Source: Deroplatys truncata (taxonomy: Eukaryota > Arthropoda > Insecta > Mantodea > Mantidae). From it: DNA of 64,000 bases. Location: positions 160,924,993 through 160,988,992 of the forward strand of contig CM060975.1 in NCBI GenBank assembly GCA_030765065.1, read 5' to 3'. This document shows, piece after piece, positions 22,565 through 35,100 of the stretch. Below the pieces are notes generated by a model. It saw only the letters and a program-made list of their open reading frames with translations, did not search any database and was not told the origin of the DNA. Every line of letters begins with the position of its first letter. Positions within the stretch are counted from its first letter, which is position 1. The translations under genes and the position numbers were made by a program.

Positions 22565-23115
22565 ATAAGCCATTTCTGATATCCGTTACTAAAGGCTCAA
22601 ATTGTTCAGTACTTGTCATTCTTTTGGTCTCATGGATTTTCAGTTGTTTCTCGCAATTGAATGGAAACAGTATGGAATTTAAGACCGACACATATGTCCA
22701 GTTCTTAAACATTTGACTATCGCTGTTCTCTTTTTATCTGTAACGAAATGTGTAATGTGGCTATTTTTGCAAAGGTTTATTTGGGTTAAAGTATAGACCA
22801 TAGAAAAATAAGCTTTAGTTTGAAGAGTTTGTATACCCACTAATAAAGATAGAGGTTAGAGACAGTTATGTGAATGTATCACATCAGAAATTTTTTATTA
22901 GTGATTCATGTATAAGCAATGAAACTAGATGAGTTATAGAATTTTTTCTTCCTATAATTATGATAAATTTTAAAATCTTGAGCCAAATTTACTGGAATAT
23001 GTATTTTAGTATTTTGCACTGTACAGTAGAGAACACGTTTTATGAATTTTTGTAATGTGTTGTTTTTAACAAATGTTTTGCCAAAAAGTCTGTGGTAAAC
23101 ATAATGCTTACTCTG
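22565..23115. other. No recognisable gene
   Basis: AT-rich non-coding sequence preceding the LINE remnant. Confidence 0.4.
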
Positions 23116-23119
23116 GAAA

Positions 23120-24830
23120 AAGGATTATATTTTCAAATGAATTAATGCAGCTTTAGACTTAGGATCTGTCATAATGTATACAAGGAAACTTGTTATGAAT
23201 TGGATTACCAAAAGTATTAACGTTATAGACAAACAGTGCAAATTGATGAAAAATATTAGTCTGATAGAAAGTTCTAATAACAAAAATAAAACCGAATGGT
23301 CTTTGATAAACAAACTTAAAAATGAATATTTTATAAATGCAATATACTAAATCGAAAGTTAGTAAAACAAACACATCCCATTTTGAATTTTCAACCAAGT
23401 GTACATCTTCAGATGTCAATTTTTATTGGAAAGAAATTTCTGCCAAACAAGTATTAAACATAGTCTCAAATTTTAAAAGCTCCACTAGAACAGACATTTA
23501 TGGCATGTCAAATAATTTTTGAAAAAGGGTTACTGAAGTAATTCTTTACCGTCTTAATATTTTTTTAAATTTTTGTTTGCAGGAAGGAGTTTTTCCTGAC
23601 TACTTGAAGATTACTAAAGTAATTTCTAAAGTAATGCCTATATACAAAAAGGGAAATATACATGAAACTTGTAATTATCGGCCAATATCTCATATTCCTG
23701 TTATAGATAAAATGTTTCAATATCTAATTTTTTATTAGACAAATACTTTTTAAAACATTTTGATTTATATACTAAAGTTCAGTATGGTTTTCAGAAGGAA
23801 AACGTACTATAGGAGCTATAAAATGTATTTCTTTTTCACTTATCTTTCGAAAACGGTGGATATGTTTTAGCAAATTTCTGTGATTTGTGTAAAGTATTTA
23901 ATTCTATTGAATTTTCTTATTATGGTATTAGATTAAACTTCTGAAAGCGCTCTTAACAGGTATAAAACAAATGGTTTAAGTGAATGGCAAGTTCTCCCCA
24001 GTACTCATATCGATAGTGGTGTTGCACTGAATTCAGTTCTGGGTCCACTTTTGTTTTTAATTACAGTAAATGATTTACCTAGTAATATCCCCACTTGTAC
24101 TATAATGTTTGCTGATGATACAGCTTTTGTTACTAGTGGAAATGACCTAAATATTTTGATAAAACAGTGTGAAGATATCATGACCAAAGTATTAGAATGG
24201 TTTGGAACCATATCTTTCTTTTTCCTTTTAAACAATTATCTACTGATTCAGCGCGTTTCTGTCAGACTAGTATTACATTTTTGAAAGCTTATATTGATAG
24301 CCAACTAACTTGAATTCCCACATTGAATACCTGAAGTAAAGACTTTCCAGTATAGCACTCGTAATAAGAAATCTGAGATGTATTCTTCCTGAGTATGTGA
24401 GAAATATCATTTTTGCATTCTTTGAATCTATCATAAGATATGGTTCGATTCTTTGGGGAGGTTCTAACAAGATGCATGAAATCGTTCTTTCTTCCTCAAA
24501 AGAAAATTATAAGGACAATTAAAAAATTTTGTTGTTCAACTCCTTGTAGACCACTCTTTTTTGAGTTGGGTATTTTAACTATGTATAACGTTTCTATTTT
24601 AGATATTTTAGTTTTTGTGCACAATTGTTCTGAAAGCCTAAAACTAAGAAGTGAGACGCATAACTACAGCAGTAGGTTAAAATCAAATGTAAATATTCCT
24701 TATGTTAGATTATCCAAAACTCAAAATAGCTATATTATTTGGTTCTAAATTATATAACAAGCTACCTGATTATATTAAAAACCTAGAAAGTCCATAGTAT
24801 ATGCACGATTGGTTGTAAATCCTTTGTACT
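23120..24830 (+). pseudogene. Degenerate non-LTR retrotransposon reverse transcriptase
   Basis: Scattered plus-strand frames carry the order of a LINE reverse transcriptase. A lead-in segment (SAKQVLNIVSNFKSSTRTD) comes at about 23430. Then EGVFPDYLKITKV and CNYRPISHIPVIDK, in another frame, at 23585-23720. Next is GPLLFLITVNDLPSN followed by the catalytic-site motif FADDTAFV (about 24042-24135). A C-terminal tail with VNIPYVRLSKTQNSY and, in another frame, GSKLYNKLPDYIKNLES follows at about 24690-24795. Frameshifts and stops break it into at least five pieces, and the endonuclease domain is absent. The tail is of the type I associate with Jockey/CR1-like elements, but the clade is not certain. 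Confidence 0.8.
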
Positions 24831-24854
24831 CCTACAAGAATTTTTTTTAAATCT

Positions 24855-25190
24855 TCTTCCTCTTTCCCTTCTGCCTTTACGGCGTAGTGGTGGCTCCGTC
24901 AATCCATCTTCTCCATTCATTCCTATCCACCACCATTCTCCTCATTTCTCGCACCCACCGTCTTATTCCTTCGTCTCCCAATGTTTTCCATTCTGTCTTC
25001 CCACATTATCCGGGGGTCCTCCTTTCCCTTTGCCTCCTTGTACCCCCACTTCTAGTATTTGTTTGACTTTTCTATCCTCTGCCATTGGGAATATATGTCT
25101 CCACCACTTCAATTGTCTTTGTTCAGTTATCTCCTCTAGTGATTTTTGACCTACTTCTTCTCTAATCAAGCTTTAAATCTTGTGAAATTA
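24855..25190 (-). pseudogene. C-terminal remnant of a second LINE
   Basis: The minus-strand frame reads REEVGQKSLEEITEQRQLKW, then WRHIFPMAEDRKVKQILE, a glycine/lysine-rich GGKGKGG stretch, and after a frame slip EWRRWIDGATTTP near 24890. This is the recognisable C-terminal end of many RT-LINE polyproteins (pattern W-G-H-x-x-R-M..R..K..E.....GKRGRGRP...W......W..W). It lies tail to tail with the LINE at 23120-24830. The rest of the element is replaced by the trinucleotide array. Confidence 0.65.
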
Positions 25191-25290
25191 ATATATAAGT
25201 TTTAATTGACAAAGTGTATATTTATGCAGGTATTATTGATCAAATATTTTCAAATGCCTGTATAGTGCCTTAAGACAAAATAAATACTGG

Positions 25291-25309
25291 TACTATCACC
25301 ACCACCACC

Positions 25310-25352
<43 letters not shown>

Positions 25353-25375
25353 TTACTATTACTACTACTATTACT

Positions 25376-25421
<46 letters not shown>

Positions 25422-25759
25422 TTACTACCACTACTACTACTATTACTGCTATTATTACTACTATCACCACCACCACCACCACTACTACTACTACTACTAT
25501 TACTACCACTACTACTACTACTACTACTATTACTACCACCACTACTACTACTACTATTACTACCACTACTACTACTATTACTGCTATTATTACTACTATC
25601 ACCACCACCACCACCACCACTACTACTACTACTACTACTGCTACTACTACCACTACTATTACTATTACTACTACTATTACTACTACGAATACTACTACTA
25701 CTATTACTACCACTACTACTACTACTATTACTGCTATTATTACTATCACCACCACCACC

Positions 25760-25799
<40 letters not shown>

Positions 25800-25984
25800 T
25801 TACTACCACTACTACTACTACTACCACTACTACTACTACCACCACTACTACTATTACTACTACTATTACTACCACTACTACTACTATTACTACCGCTACT
25901 ACCACTACTACTACTACCACTATTACTACTACTACTATTACTACCACTACTACTACTATTACTGCTATTATTACTATCACCACC

Positions 25985-26018
<34 letters not shown>

Positions 26019-26044
26019 TTACTGCTATTATTACTACTATCACC

Positions 26045-26091
<47 letters not shown>

Positions 26092-26551
26092 TACTATTAC
26101 TATTACTTCTACTATTACTACCACCACTACTACTATGAATACTACTACTACTACTATTACTACCACTACTACTACTACTATTACTGCTATTATTACTACT
26201 ATCACCACCACCACCACTGCTACTACTATTACTACCACTACTACTACTACTATTACTGCTATTATTACTACTATCACCACCACCACCACTGCTACTACTA
26301 TTACTACCACTACTACTACTACTATTACTGCTATTATTACTACTATCACCACCACCACCACTGCTACTACTAATACTAATACTACTACCAGCACTACTAC
26401 TACTAATACTACTACTACTACCACCACTACTATTACTATTACTACCACCACTACTACTACGAATACTACTACTACTACTATTACTACCACTACTACTACT
26501 ACTATTACTGCTATTATTACTACTCCACCACTACTACTAATACTACTACTA
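25291..26551. repeat. 1.26-kb trinucleotide array (ACC/ACT/ATT)
   Basis: Nearly uninterrupted triplets ACC, ACT and ATT with recurrent blocks ATTACTGCTATTATTACTAC followed by TATC and (ACC)n. Between about 26175 and 26400 three consecutive units of exactly 24 triplets (72 bp) repeat, so the array has a higher-order period. All frames are open on one or both strands. The longest is a 428-codon valine/isoleucine frame on the minus strand, which is low complexity and not a gene. The array ends at CACACACGCG and the MSR tail. Confidence 0.95.
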
Positions 26552-26700
26552 CACACACGCGAATCTTTTTTCTAAAAATCTTTTTTTTATTGAGGGGGCC
26601 TCAATACATCTATTTCCGGTGAAATCTCGATATCGAATTTTTGTGTTGAATACAATACCTTCTCTAACTACTATACGTGGAATAGAAAGAAAAAATGTAG
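26552..26700 (+). repeat. MSR tail (copy f) after the trinucleotide array
   Basis: ACACACACGCGAATC, TTTTTTCTAAAAATC, GAGGGGGCCTCAATAC, TATTTCCGGTGAAATCTCGA and TACAATACCTTCTCTAACTA match the MSR 3' section. This puts the giant array at the family's usual microsatellite position. The MSR 5' section is not seen immediately left of the array. Confidence 0.75.
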
Positions 26701-26704
26701 TTAC

Positions 26705-28080
26705 TTTGGCTCCTACTCACAACTTGAATCAATTAGTTATAAATGTTTATGGTATGAAAACTGAAAATGTGGTATAATAGTTTAATGAACAGGCTAATGC
26801 CTTTAAACTTTCTCATAACATGCTATTTATCAGTGTTAAAATCAGTAACGGTATATAGTATCGAAATAGTGGCGCTGTCCCATCCTTTAGGATGACTAAG
26901 AAAGATTTACACTTCTTATTTCAAACATACCGTGAAAGACAAACATATTCCGTACATCTTTAGATGGAGGTAAATTTAAAGTTTATGCACTCAGCATGAG
27001 CACCATTTGTTTCGCGACAAAAGAAAAAAAAGGAGTCTATTTTCTGTCACAAACTGATCAACAGATTTCTGATTATGAATTAGTCTCGACATTTCGAAGT
27101 GTCGGATTTTGAAGACCAGCAGGCGTACTTAGAACATACACCCTCCCTAGCGATAAGGTCTGGTGCTATGAATACCCATAGACGTTGAACGGGATCGTCC
27201 TCTATTCCTCTTTCAATCCAAAATTGTACAAATGTTTTAAACAAAGCGAATTCTCATGGTAATAGTTAAGTGAGGCACATTCAGGCATGAAAATTAAACC
27301 TTTAGAATCATGAATAATTAATTCGCACTTCTTAAACAGCAATATACAAACCGACTTTGCATGTGGCGTTGCCATTTTTCTTCTAGACAATCAACGCCAC
27401 TGTTGGCATTTAATGGAAATTCTAAGGTGCTGTTGAAATATTTTAACGTTCCTCTATCCAAACGAATAGTTTGTTACATTTCATCTTGCTTAACTTACCA
27501 ATTATTTATTAGAAATTAGGAATAGCTAGATTCTAGTTATTTTATGTTGCTCGCTCAAAGTTGTCGAATATATTTTTGTATTTAAATTTCAATTACCTGT
27601 ACCTGTGAATTTTGGATTTTTCCTGTTATTACTTTATTAATTTTGTTATTATTTCTTTTTATTTCCTAGATTATAAGTAAAAATCTGTACAATAATAATG
27701 TATAATGAAAGAAATGTTAAATAAATCCGAAATTTGGAATATACGTGCTGGAGTAAGAAATAAGGTACCAGGTCGGCGTATTACATATTTGATCTTTATT
27801 TCTATCCAGAGATGTACGGAATGTATTTATGTATTTCAGTTTCTTTGAAATTAAAACTTAAAATCTGTTCTTTTCGAATAACCCTGCATATCGGTACGTT
27901 TAAATGTTCTCAGATCTACATGCTATGCTTTAAAATGTCACATGACTACTACTTCTTGTCACGAGGTCACTCGTCGACCTAAGGGAAAAGCTAGCTACTG
28001 CAACTTTTTATAAAACCTGAGAGGTCAGTGGAGATTTTTGCAGTGCTAAAGAGCAGTATTCAATTTTCTTTTTCTGTCCA
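26705..28080. other. No recognisable gene
   Basis: AT-rich sequence without coding potential. The minus-strand frame 27202-27390 has no recognised motif. Confidence 0.4.
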
Positions 28081-28083
28081 TTT

Positions 28084-28370
28084 ATTTTACGTCGCTTTAA
28101 CTACATGGTTATAACGGGACGGATGTTAGGAGATAACTTATGGCTCGGTGTGTGGCGGACAGTTAGTCTTCTAGGTCTCAACCCTGTACTATACCATCTT
28201 CCATCGCCGCATGTCCACAGAGGCATGTGCATAGCAGCTGTACCTCTGCTTCTTTGACGTGTAGATGGTAGTTTCGACACGTATCCACAGAGGCATGTGT
28301 ACAGCTAGTGTACCTTTGCTTCTACATGCGCCGGTTAGATGGAATTAGGGTGCCGTCCAGTCTAGCTGCT
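28084..28370 (-). repeat. SINE-like repeat, internally duplicated; partner at 44120-44475
   Basis: Minus-strand copy. Its left end TTTTACGTCGCTTTAACTAC is the complement of the right end of 44120-44475 (TAGTTAAAGCGACGTAAAAC). Further shared words are GTGTGTGGCGGACAGTTAG, CCACAGAGGCATGTG / complement of CTGTGGACAC, and TTAGGGTGCCGTCCAGTC. The block CCACAGAGGCATGTG..CCT.TGCTTCT occurs twice, 72 bp apart. A short A-rich 3' tail would suit a retroposon, but no clear Pol III boxes are seen. Confidence 0.65.
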
Positions 28371-28479
28371 TTCATTGTTGTGGATGGATGGCAGAGCAAT
28401 CGCTATTGCTATCTATTTTCCATTTTACTATTGTTTTAGACTTACGGTGGAACTTTGGGCCGTGGTATTAAATATGCAA

Positions 28480-28630
28480 TCCAGTATTTACCTTGGCGAG
28501 TGAGGAAAACCACGAAAGCACCCCAGTCAGATTGGTCGGCCCAGAGTATTAGAGCCCGGGACCTCCTAAATGCGGGCCACCGACGTTTATGCCTGAGCTA
28601 TCCCTCTCGGTCCAATATTATTGTTCCATC
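28480..28630 (-). mobile_element. SINE-B copy (minus strand)
   Basis: The complement reads GAGAGGGATAGCTCAGGCAT (A-box TAGCTCAGGC) and GTGGCCCGCATTTAGGAGGTCC, followed by a degraded B-box and CTTTCGTGGTTTTCCTCACTC. It corresponds to 36112-36330, where GGGATGGCTC, GTGGCCCGCATTCTGGAGGT and CCCGGGTTCGATCCCC occur. The 62-codon frame here is a shadow. Confidence 0.7.
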
Positions 28631-28639
28631 CTGTAGGGA

Positions 28640-29712
28640 GTAAATTCCCGAAGCGCATTAGAAAGGATTGGGACGTTTTAAAAATATGAGCTATGACTTA
28701 TCGGTAGAATATTTTTATGTACAAGCTATCGATGTTTACCAGTAATGCTATGCTATAATGTATGTGTTTCATGAAGCGTTTTGTGCTATTTCAACTTCCT
28801 GCGTGCAACAAACGAGAGTTGCCATGATATTTCTTGGTAGTAGCCATTTCTATGCAGCTAATTTTCATAATGGTCCTTAAGTTTTTGAGAAAATAAAATT
28901 GTATAAGAATAACATTAAGCAATCCCGCAAAGAAGAGGATAGCGTACTGTAACTGTTACAAACTGAATTTTCGCTTTTAAAGCACGTTTTAGGGAGGGAA
29001 CCGCTGTTAAACTTTAGTAATGTAGCTTAGTAAAAATAAAGCCACCGCCACACACTAAACTCGTAACACCCTGGTATGTTCAGCTCCATCATTGTAATGA
29101 CGTTCGTATTTCAAGCGTTTATTTCGCTTCTCACTCTACACTGTTTTATGGCTACTGCAGAGAGAAGTTCTTGGATCGAAGAATGTGGGGGAGGGAGGAA
29201 TGACGGAAATACTCTTACAGATAATTGCATGGACGTTGCGGAAGCATTTTGGCTGCCATGTGCTGTTGAGGCCAGGGGCAAATCCTTGTGCTATTCGTAT
29301 TTTATTTACGCTTTTAATGCACAACCTCCTCCTTTATTTCTTCTACCATTACTTTAGATAAAGAATCTTGATGAGTTTCCAAGGAAAAATTTATTGATTT
29401 ATTTGACTTCATGGATAAGCAAATAATGAATATTACTTTACAGTTCTAAATGAACTGGAACTTGTGATACTGCAAGACCTATCTTGAGGAATAAAGTCAA
29501 ATCGAATTAAAATATATGGAAAGTTAGTGTGGATGCATATGGGTTACAAATTACCCTCTGAAAGATGCTAATAACCACGCCATCAGTTTTTCAACCTGAG
29601 GTTCTTGTGGCTTTGAACATCTCACGAAAGGTTTTAAACACCCAAAAATAAAAAATTAATAAATATGATGTTTATTACATTCACACGACTGCCTCTACCT
29701 GCTATTGTTGTT

Positions 29713-29750
<38 letters not shown>
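28640..29750. other. No recognisable gene; (AAT)n at 29716-29749
   Basis: Non-coding sequence. Open frames at 29076-29357 and its antisense show no motif that I recognise. An (ATA)n microsatellite sits at 29716-29749, next to the following MSR copy. Confidence 0.45.
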
Positions 29751-29751
<1 letters not shown>

Positions 29752-29754
29752 TAT

Positions 29755-30167
29755 GTTTGTCATTATATAAATATGGCAAAAGTGTTGACAAATTCAAGCC
29801 AATTACAATGTATATGGTAATGCCAAAAAAAGGTTATTTGAAATAATTCTGTATTTTAAAAAGACCTATGTTGTTTGAATAGTACATTTTTGTCTATCTT
29901 TTAAGGTTTACCAATTATAGGAAATTCCTTTCGAATGATGCGGACTTCACAGGCTATTCTCAGAAAATTCAAGCTTTACATTTTATTTTCAAAGCAAATA
30001 TCTTAAACAAATGGTATTTTAATCAAAATCGTTACAGCTATTTTTGAGAAAATAAAAAATGTAGAAAATTTGTCCATTTAACGGTAGTTCTTGCCCAACT
30101 TTGAAAGATCTTGGTAGGTATTTATCGGACTTTTCGTTTTTGAGTTTTATGTCGTTCACACACACAC

Positions 30168-30207
<40 letters not shown>

Positions 30208-30210
30208 GTT
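29755..30210 (+). repeat. MSR repeat copy g with (CA)n(TA)n
   Basis: Words in order: TGGTAATGCCAAAAAAAGG, ATTATTTGAAAT-like GTTATTTGAAATAATT, GTCTATCTTTTAAGGTTTAC, CAATTATAGGAAATTCCTTT, GACTTCACAGGCTATTCTCA, GTATTTTAATCAAAATCGTT, GGACTTTTCGTTTTTGAGTT. Then CACACACACACCC and a TATATA tract (30172-30204) occupy the fixed microsatellite site. The MSR tail is absent, and the sequence afterwards is unrelated. Confidence 0.78.
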
Positions 30211-30214
30211 CTCC

Positions 30215-32105
30215 ACTTTTGTCTTATTTTGAAAACTAGAAGATTGCAATACTTGAATAGGTAGCAAAAGTTTAATTTACCAAATAAGGTAACATGTTTG
30301 CTTATAATGCTAGAAAGTTCAATTAGCAGGGCGAAATGGATGCATATCAGTTAATTAAACTAACTCAGAATATGAAAATATATATGAAACGCCAAACATG
30401 AAGACCAGGAGTAAAATATCAACATTTTCATAAAATACGAAAACCTTTGTTTATTGGAACATTAAGTTTTGAATTTGTTCATACTAATTCCATACTGTAC
30501 ATTCTGTTTCGTGAAAATCCTTGGTTTCATACTATTAGTATCCATATTTCGTAACAGTGGCTATATCATGACTCTCGCACCTACAATGGGTCTGTGGGAC
30601 TAAGCTGTACATCACTCATGTCTGTCATATTGTATTACGACAGGTTTGAAAATGATGACCATGGTTGCGAGTACTCCAAAAGTCCCCTATTTTGAAGTTT
30701 TTCGTAAGTTAACATACGGTGGTGTTGAACTAAGAAAAGAAAATATCCTGTAACTTGACTTTATTCAAGAGATTATGAATTATGGATAGGTGACCTGCTA
30801 GGAATTGTAATGTCTGGAAACTAACCATGGAATTTTGTCCAATACTTTCTTGCAGAGGCGAATTTCACATACATATAGTGCGGAAACATACGATCTTATA
30901 AGATATACTTAATCACAATGAAAATGTATTACAAATACAACATAATTCTACTCAACAAGCAGTAAAATTGCCAGAACTCAACTGATAAAAGCTTGCTCCG
31001 TTTGCCGTGAACTTGAGAGCGAACGTAGGTGTAAGTGTGACGATTGATACTGAGTCCAAGCTCGCATCTCGTCCAACTCTAGAATCAGTGTTGAATAATA
31101 TGGTCACGTCTAAAAATTATTGTAGCTAAATTTTATGCTAACGTCAATATACAAATAGACGAACTGCAATAATTCATTCAGCTTTTGTTGAATTTATTCA
31201 ATTTATCGCCTTTAATTTTGAAACTGCTCACTATTATACAACCACATATTAAATGCCTTATTATACTGAAGGTTGCCACTCACCTTGTGGTGAAATAAAA
31301 ATAATATGTGGCCTTATAATGAAATTAACATAGACTACCCCAAAATAGTACGAAAACAAAACAAAACCTTATTGTAGACGTAGCCATTTAATTATTGGTG
31401 TGAGGTTAATCGCAGTCAGTCAAGTAGATAGGCTGTGTTTGGTGTGCATCTTTACTGTTCAGATTTTGATCCCTTCTGATTTAGAATATAATGTTTCGTA
31501 TTTTGCCGGTCTCAAGCAATGCTTTAGGTAGATCTGGGATAGTTTTAGATTGTCTGTGTCACTTCAAACATCTACTTGATGTTATATATAGAAAGAACTT
31601 AAGCATGATTGAGTTATAAAGGGAGATGGAAGCAGCTGCATTTTAAGCGACTACTCTACCGGAGAATTATGGACGACCAGATCGTAGAGAAGGATGTCTT
31701 TGCCCAATAAATCATCTCCTTTCAATTAGAAACACGCTCTGCCGATCAAAGAGCCACTAAATGTGCTGTGAAAGTAAACCAATGCGATGATGAGCCTAAC
31801 GGACGTTGGAAGCTTTCGAAAACTGGAGATTTGCGCTCGGAGTAGGTAAGACCGCATTCTCTGCATTATGAGAATATTTGCTCGCCTGCAGAAGTTGGGA
31901 TTAAATTACGTTTCACAGCTGGACTATACAGATGCTGTTAAGCTTAAACGCAAATAGACCATGTTATTAAAATATCTCTGGCGGCAAACTTTTAAAGATT
32001 AAGTTTCAACCAAAAACCATAATATTTGTCCTTCACTTAATGCGTAATCAAATTGGTTGTTTTCCTAATTATGCAATAAACAATACATACAAAAGTTATT
32101 CTATT
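30215..32105. other. No recognisable gene
   Basis: Non-coding. One stretch (about 30985-31035) resembles the complement of 49415-49460 (shared TTCACGGCAAA / CTCACGGCAAA context), a small dispersed repeat. No domain was found. Confidence 0.4.
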
Positions 32106-32107
32106 AC

Positions 32108-35100
32108 TCCACTGTGACCAAGCCTATCAGCCACTATCACATCCCATCCTTGTCTCTTGCCCACAATGCTACCTCGACAGTGACCAAGTGTATGAGTCAC
32201 TATCACATCCCGTTCTTGTCTCTCACACACAGTATTTTCGACAGTGACCATGTGGATGGGTCAATATCTCATTCCCATTCTTGTCTCTCATTCACAGTAC
32301 TACTCGACAGGGACCAAACATGAGCCAGTATCACATCCCATTCTTGTCTCTCATTCACAGTACTACTCGACAGGGACCAAGCATGAGTCAGTATCACATC
32401 CCATTCTTATCTTTCATTCTCAGTACTACTCGACAGGGACCAAACATGAGCCAGTATCACATCCCATTCTTGTCTCTCACTCACAGTACTACTCGACAGT
32501 GAACAAACATGAGCCAGTATCACATCCCATTCTTGTCTCTCATTCACAATACTACTCGACAGTGAACAAACATGAGCCAGTATCACATCCCATTCTTGTC
32601 TCTCAGTCACAATACTACTCGACAGTGAACAAACATGAGCCAGTATCACATCCCATTCTTGTCTCTCATTCACAGTACTACTCGACAGGGACCAAACATG
32701 AGCCAGTATCACATCCCATTCTTGTCTTTCATTTACAGTACTACTCGACAGGGACCAAACATGAGCCAGTATCACATCCCATTCTTGTCTCTCATTCACA
32801 GTACTACTCGACAGGGACCAAGCATGAGTCAGTATCACATCCCATTCTTATTTTTCATTCACAGTACTACTCGAAGGGACCAAACATGAGCCAGTATCAC
32901 ATCCCATTCTTGTCTCTCATTCACAGTACTACTCGACAGGGACCAAACATGAGCCAGTATCACATCCCATTCTTGTCTCTCACTCACAGTACTATTCGAC
33001 AGGAACCAAACATGAGCCAGTATCACATCCCATTCTTGTCTCTCACTCACAGTACTATTCGACAGGGACCAAACATGAGCCAGTATCACATCCCATTCTT
33101 GTCTCTCACTCACAGTACTACTCGACAGTGAACAAACATGAGCCAGTATCACATCCCATCATTGTCTCTCATTCACAGTACTACTCGACAGTGAGCAAAC
33201 ATGAGCCAGTATCACATCCCATTCTTGTCTCTCATTCACAGTACTACTCGACAGTGAACAAACATATGAGTCAGTATCACATCCCATTCTTGTCTCTCAT
33301 TCACAGTACTATTCGACAGGGACCAAACATTAGCCAGTATCACATCCCATTCTTGTCTTTCATTCACAGTACTATTCGACAGGGACCAAACATGAGCCAG
33401 TATCACATCCCATTCTTGTCTTTCATTCACAGTACTATTCGACAGGGACCAAACATGAGCTAGTATCACATCCCATTCTTGTCTTTTATTCACAGTACTA
33501 TTCGACAGGGACCAAACATGAGCCAGTATCACATCCCATTCTTGTCTTTCATTCACAGTACTATTCGACAGTGAACAAACATGAGCCAGTATCACATCCC
33601 ATTCTTGTCTCTCATTCACAGTCCTATTCGACAGGGACCAAACATGAGCCAGTATCACATCCCATTCTTGTCTTTCATTCACAGTACCACTCGACAGGGA
33701 CCAAACATGAGCCAGTATCACATCCCATTCTTGTCTCTCATTCACAGTACTACTCGACAGGGACCAAGCATGAGTCAGTATCACATCCCATTCTTATCTT
33801 TCATTCACAGTACTACTCGACAGGGACCAAACATGAGCCAGTATCACATCCCATTCTTGTCTCTCATTCACAGTACTACTCGACAGGGACCAAACATGAG
33901 CCAGTATCACATCCCATTCTTGTCTCTCACTCACAGTACTATTCGACAGATACCAAACATGAGCCAGTATCACATCCCATTCTTGTCTCTCACTCACAGT
34001 ACTATTCGACAGGGACCAAACATGAGCCAGTATCACATCCCATTCTTGTCTCTCACTCACAGTACTACTCGACAGTGAACAAACATGAGCCAGTATCACA
34101 TCCCATCATTGTCTCTCATTCACAGTACTACTCGACAGTGAACAAACATGAGCCAGTATCACATCCCATTCTTGTCTCTCATTCACAGTACTACTCGACA
34201 GGGACCAAACTTGAGTCAGTATCACATCCCATTCTTGTCTCTCATTTACAGTACTATTCGACAGGGACCAAACATTAGCCAGTATCACATCCCATTCTTG
34301 TCTTTCATTCACAGTACTATTCGACAGGGACCAAACATGAGCCAGTATCACATCCCATTCTTGTCTTTCATTCACAGTACTATTCGACAGGGACCAAAGA
34401 TGAGCTAGTATCACATCCCATTCTTGTCTTTCATTCACAGTACTATTCGACAGGGACCAAACATGAGCCAGTATCACATCCCATTCTTGTCTTTCATTCA
34501 CAGTACTATTCGACAGTGAACAAACATGAGCCAGTATCGCATCCCATTCTTGTCTCTCATTCACAGTACTATTCGACAGGGACCAAACATGAGCCAGTAT
34601 CACATCCCATTCTTGTCTTTCATTCACAGTACTATTCGACAGTGAACAAACATGAGCCAGTATCGCATCCCATTCTTGTCTCTCATTCACAGTACTATTC
34701 GACAGGGACCAAACATGAGCCAGTATCACATCCCATTCTTGTCTTTCATTCACAGTACCACTCGACAGGGACCAAACATGAGCCAGTATCACATCCCATT
34801 CTTGTCTTTCATTTCCAGTACTATTCGACAGTGAACAAACATGAGCCAGTATCACATCCCATTCTTGTCTCTCATTCACAGTACTATTCGACAGGGACCA
34901 AACATGAGCCAGTATCACATCCCATTCTTGTCTTTCATTCACAGTACCACTCGATAGGGACCAAACATGAGCCAGTATCACATCCCATCATTGTCTCTCA
35001 TTCACAGTACTACTCGACAGGGACCAAACATGAGTCAGTATCACATCCCATTCTTGTCTTTCATTCACAGTACTACTCGACAGTGAACAAACATGAGTCA

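Noticed and set aside
25270-26556. 428-codon minus-strand open frame (poly Val/Ile) and the 146-codon plus-strand poly-Thr frame
   Set aside because: They are translations of a trinucleotide microsatellite without stops in most frames. There is no complex sequence or start context.
29076-29357. 93-codon frame with hydrophobic N-terminus as a secreted protein
   Set aside because: The hydrophobic start could mimic a signal peptide, but the rest has no motif and the antisense frame is equally open.
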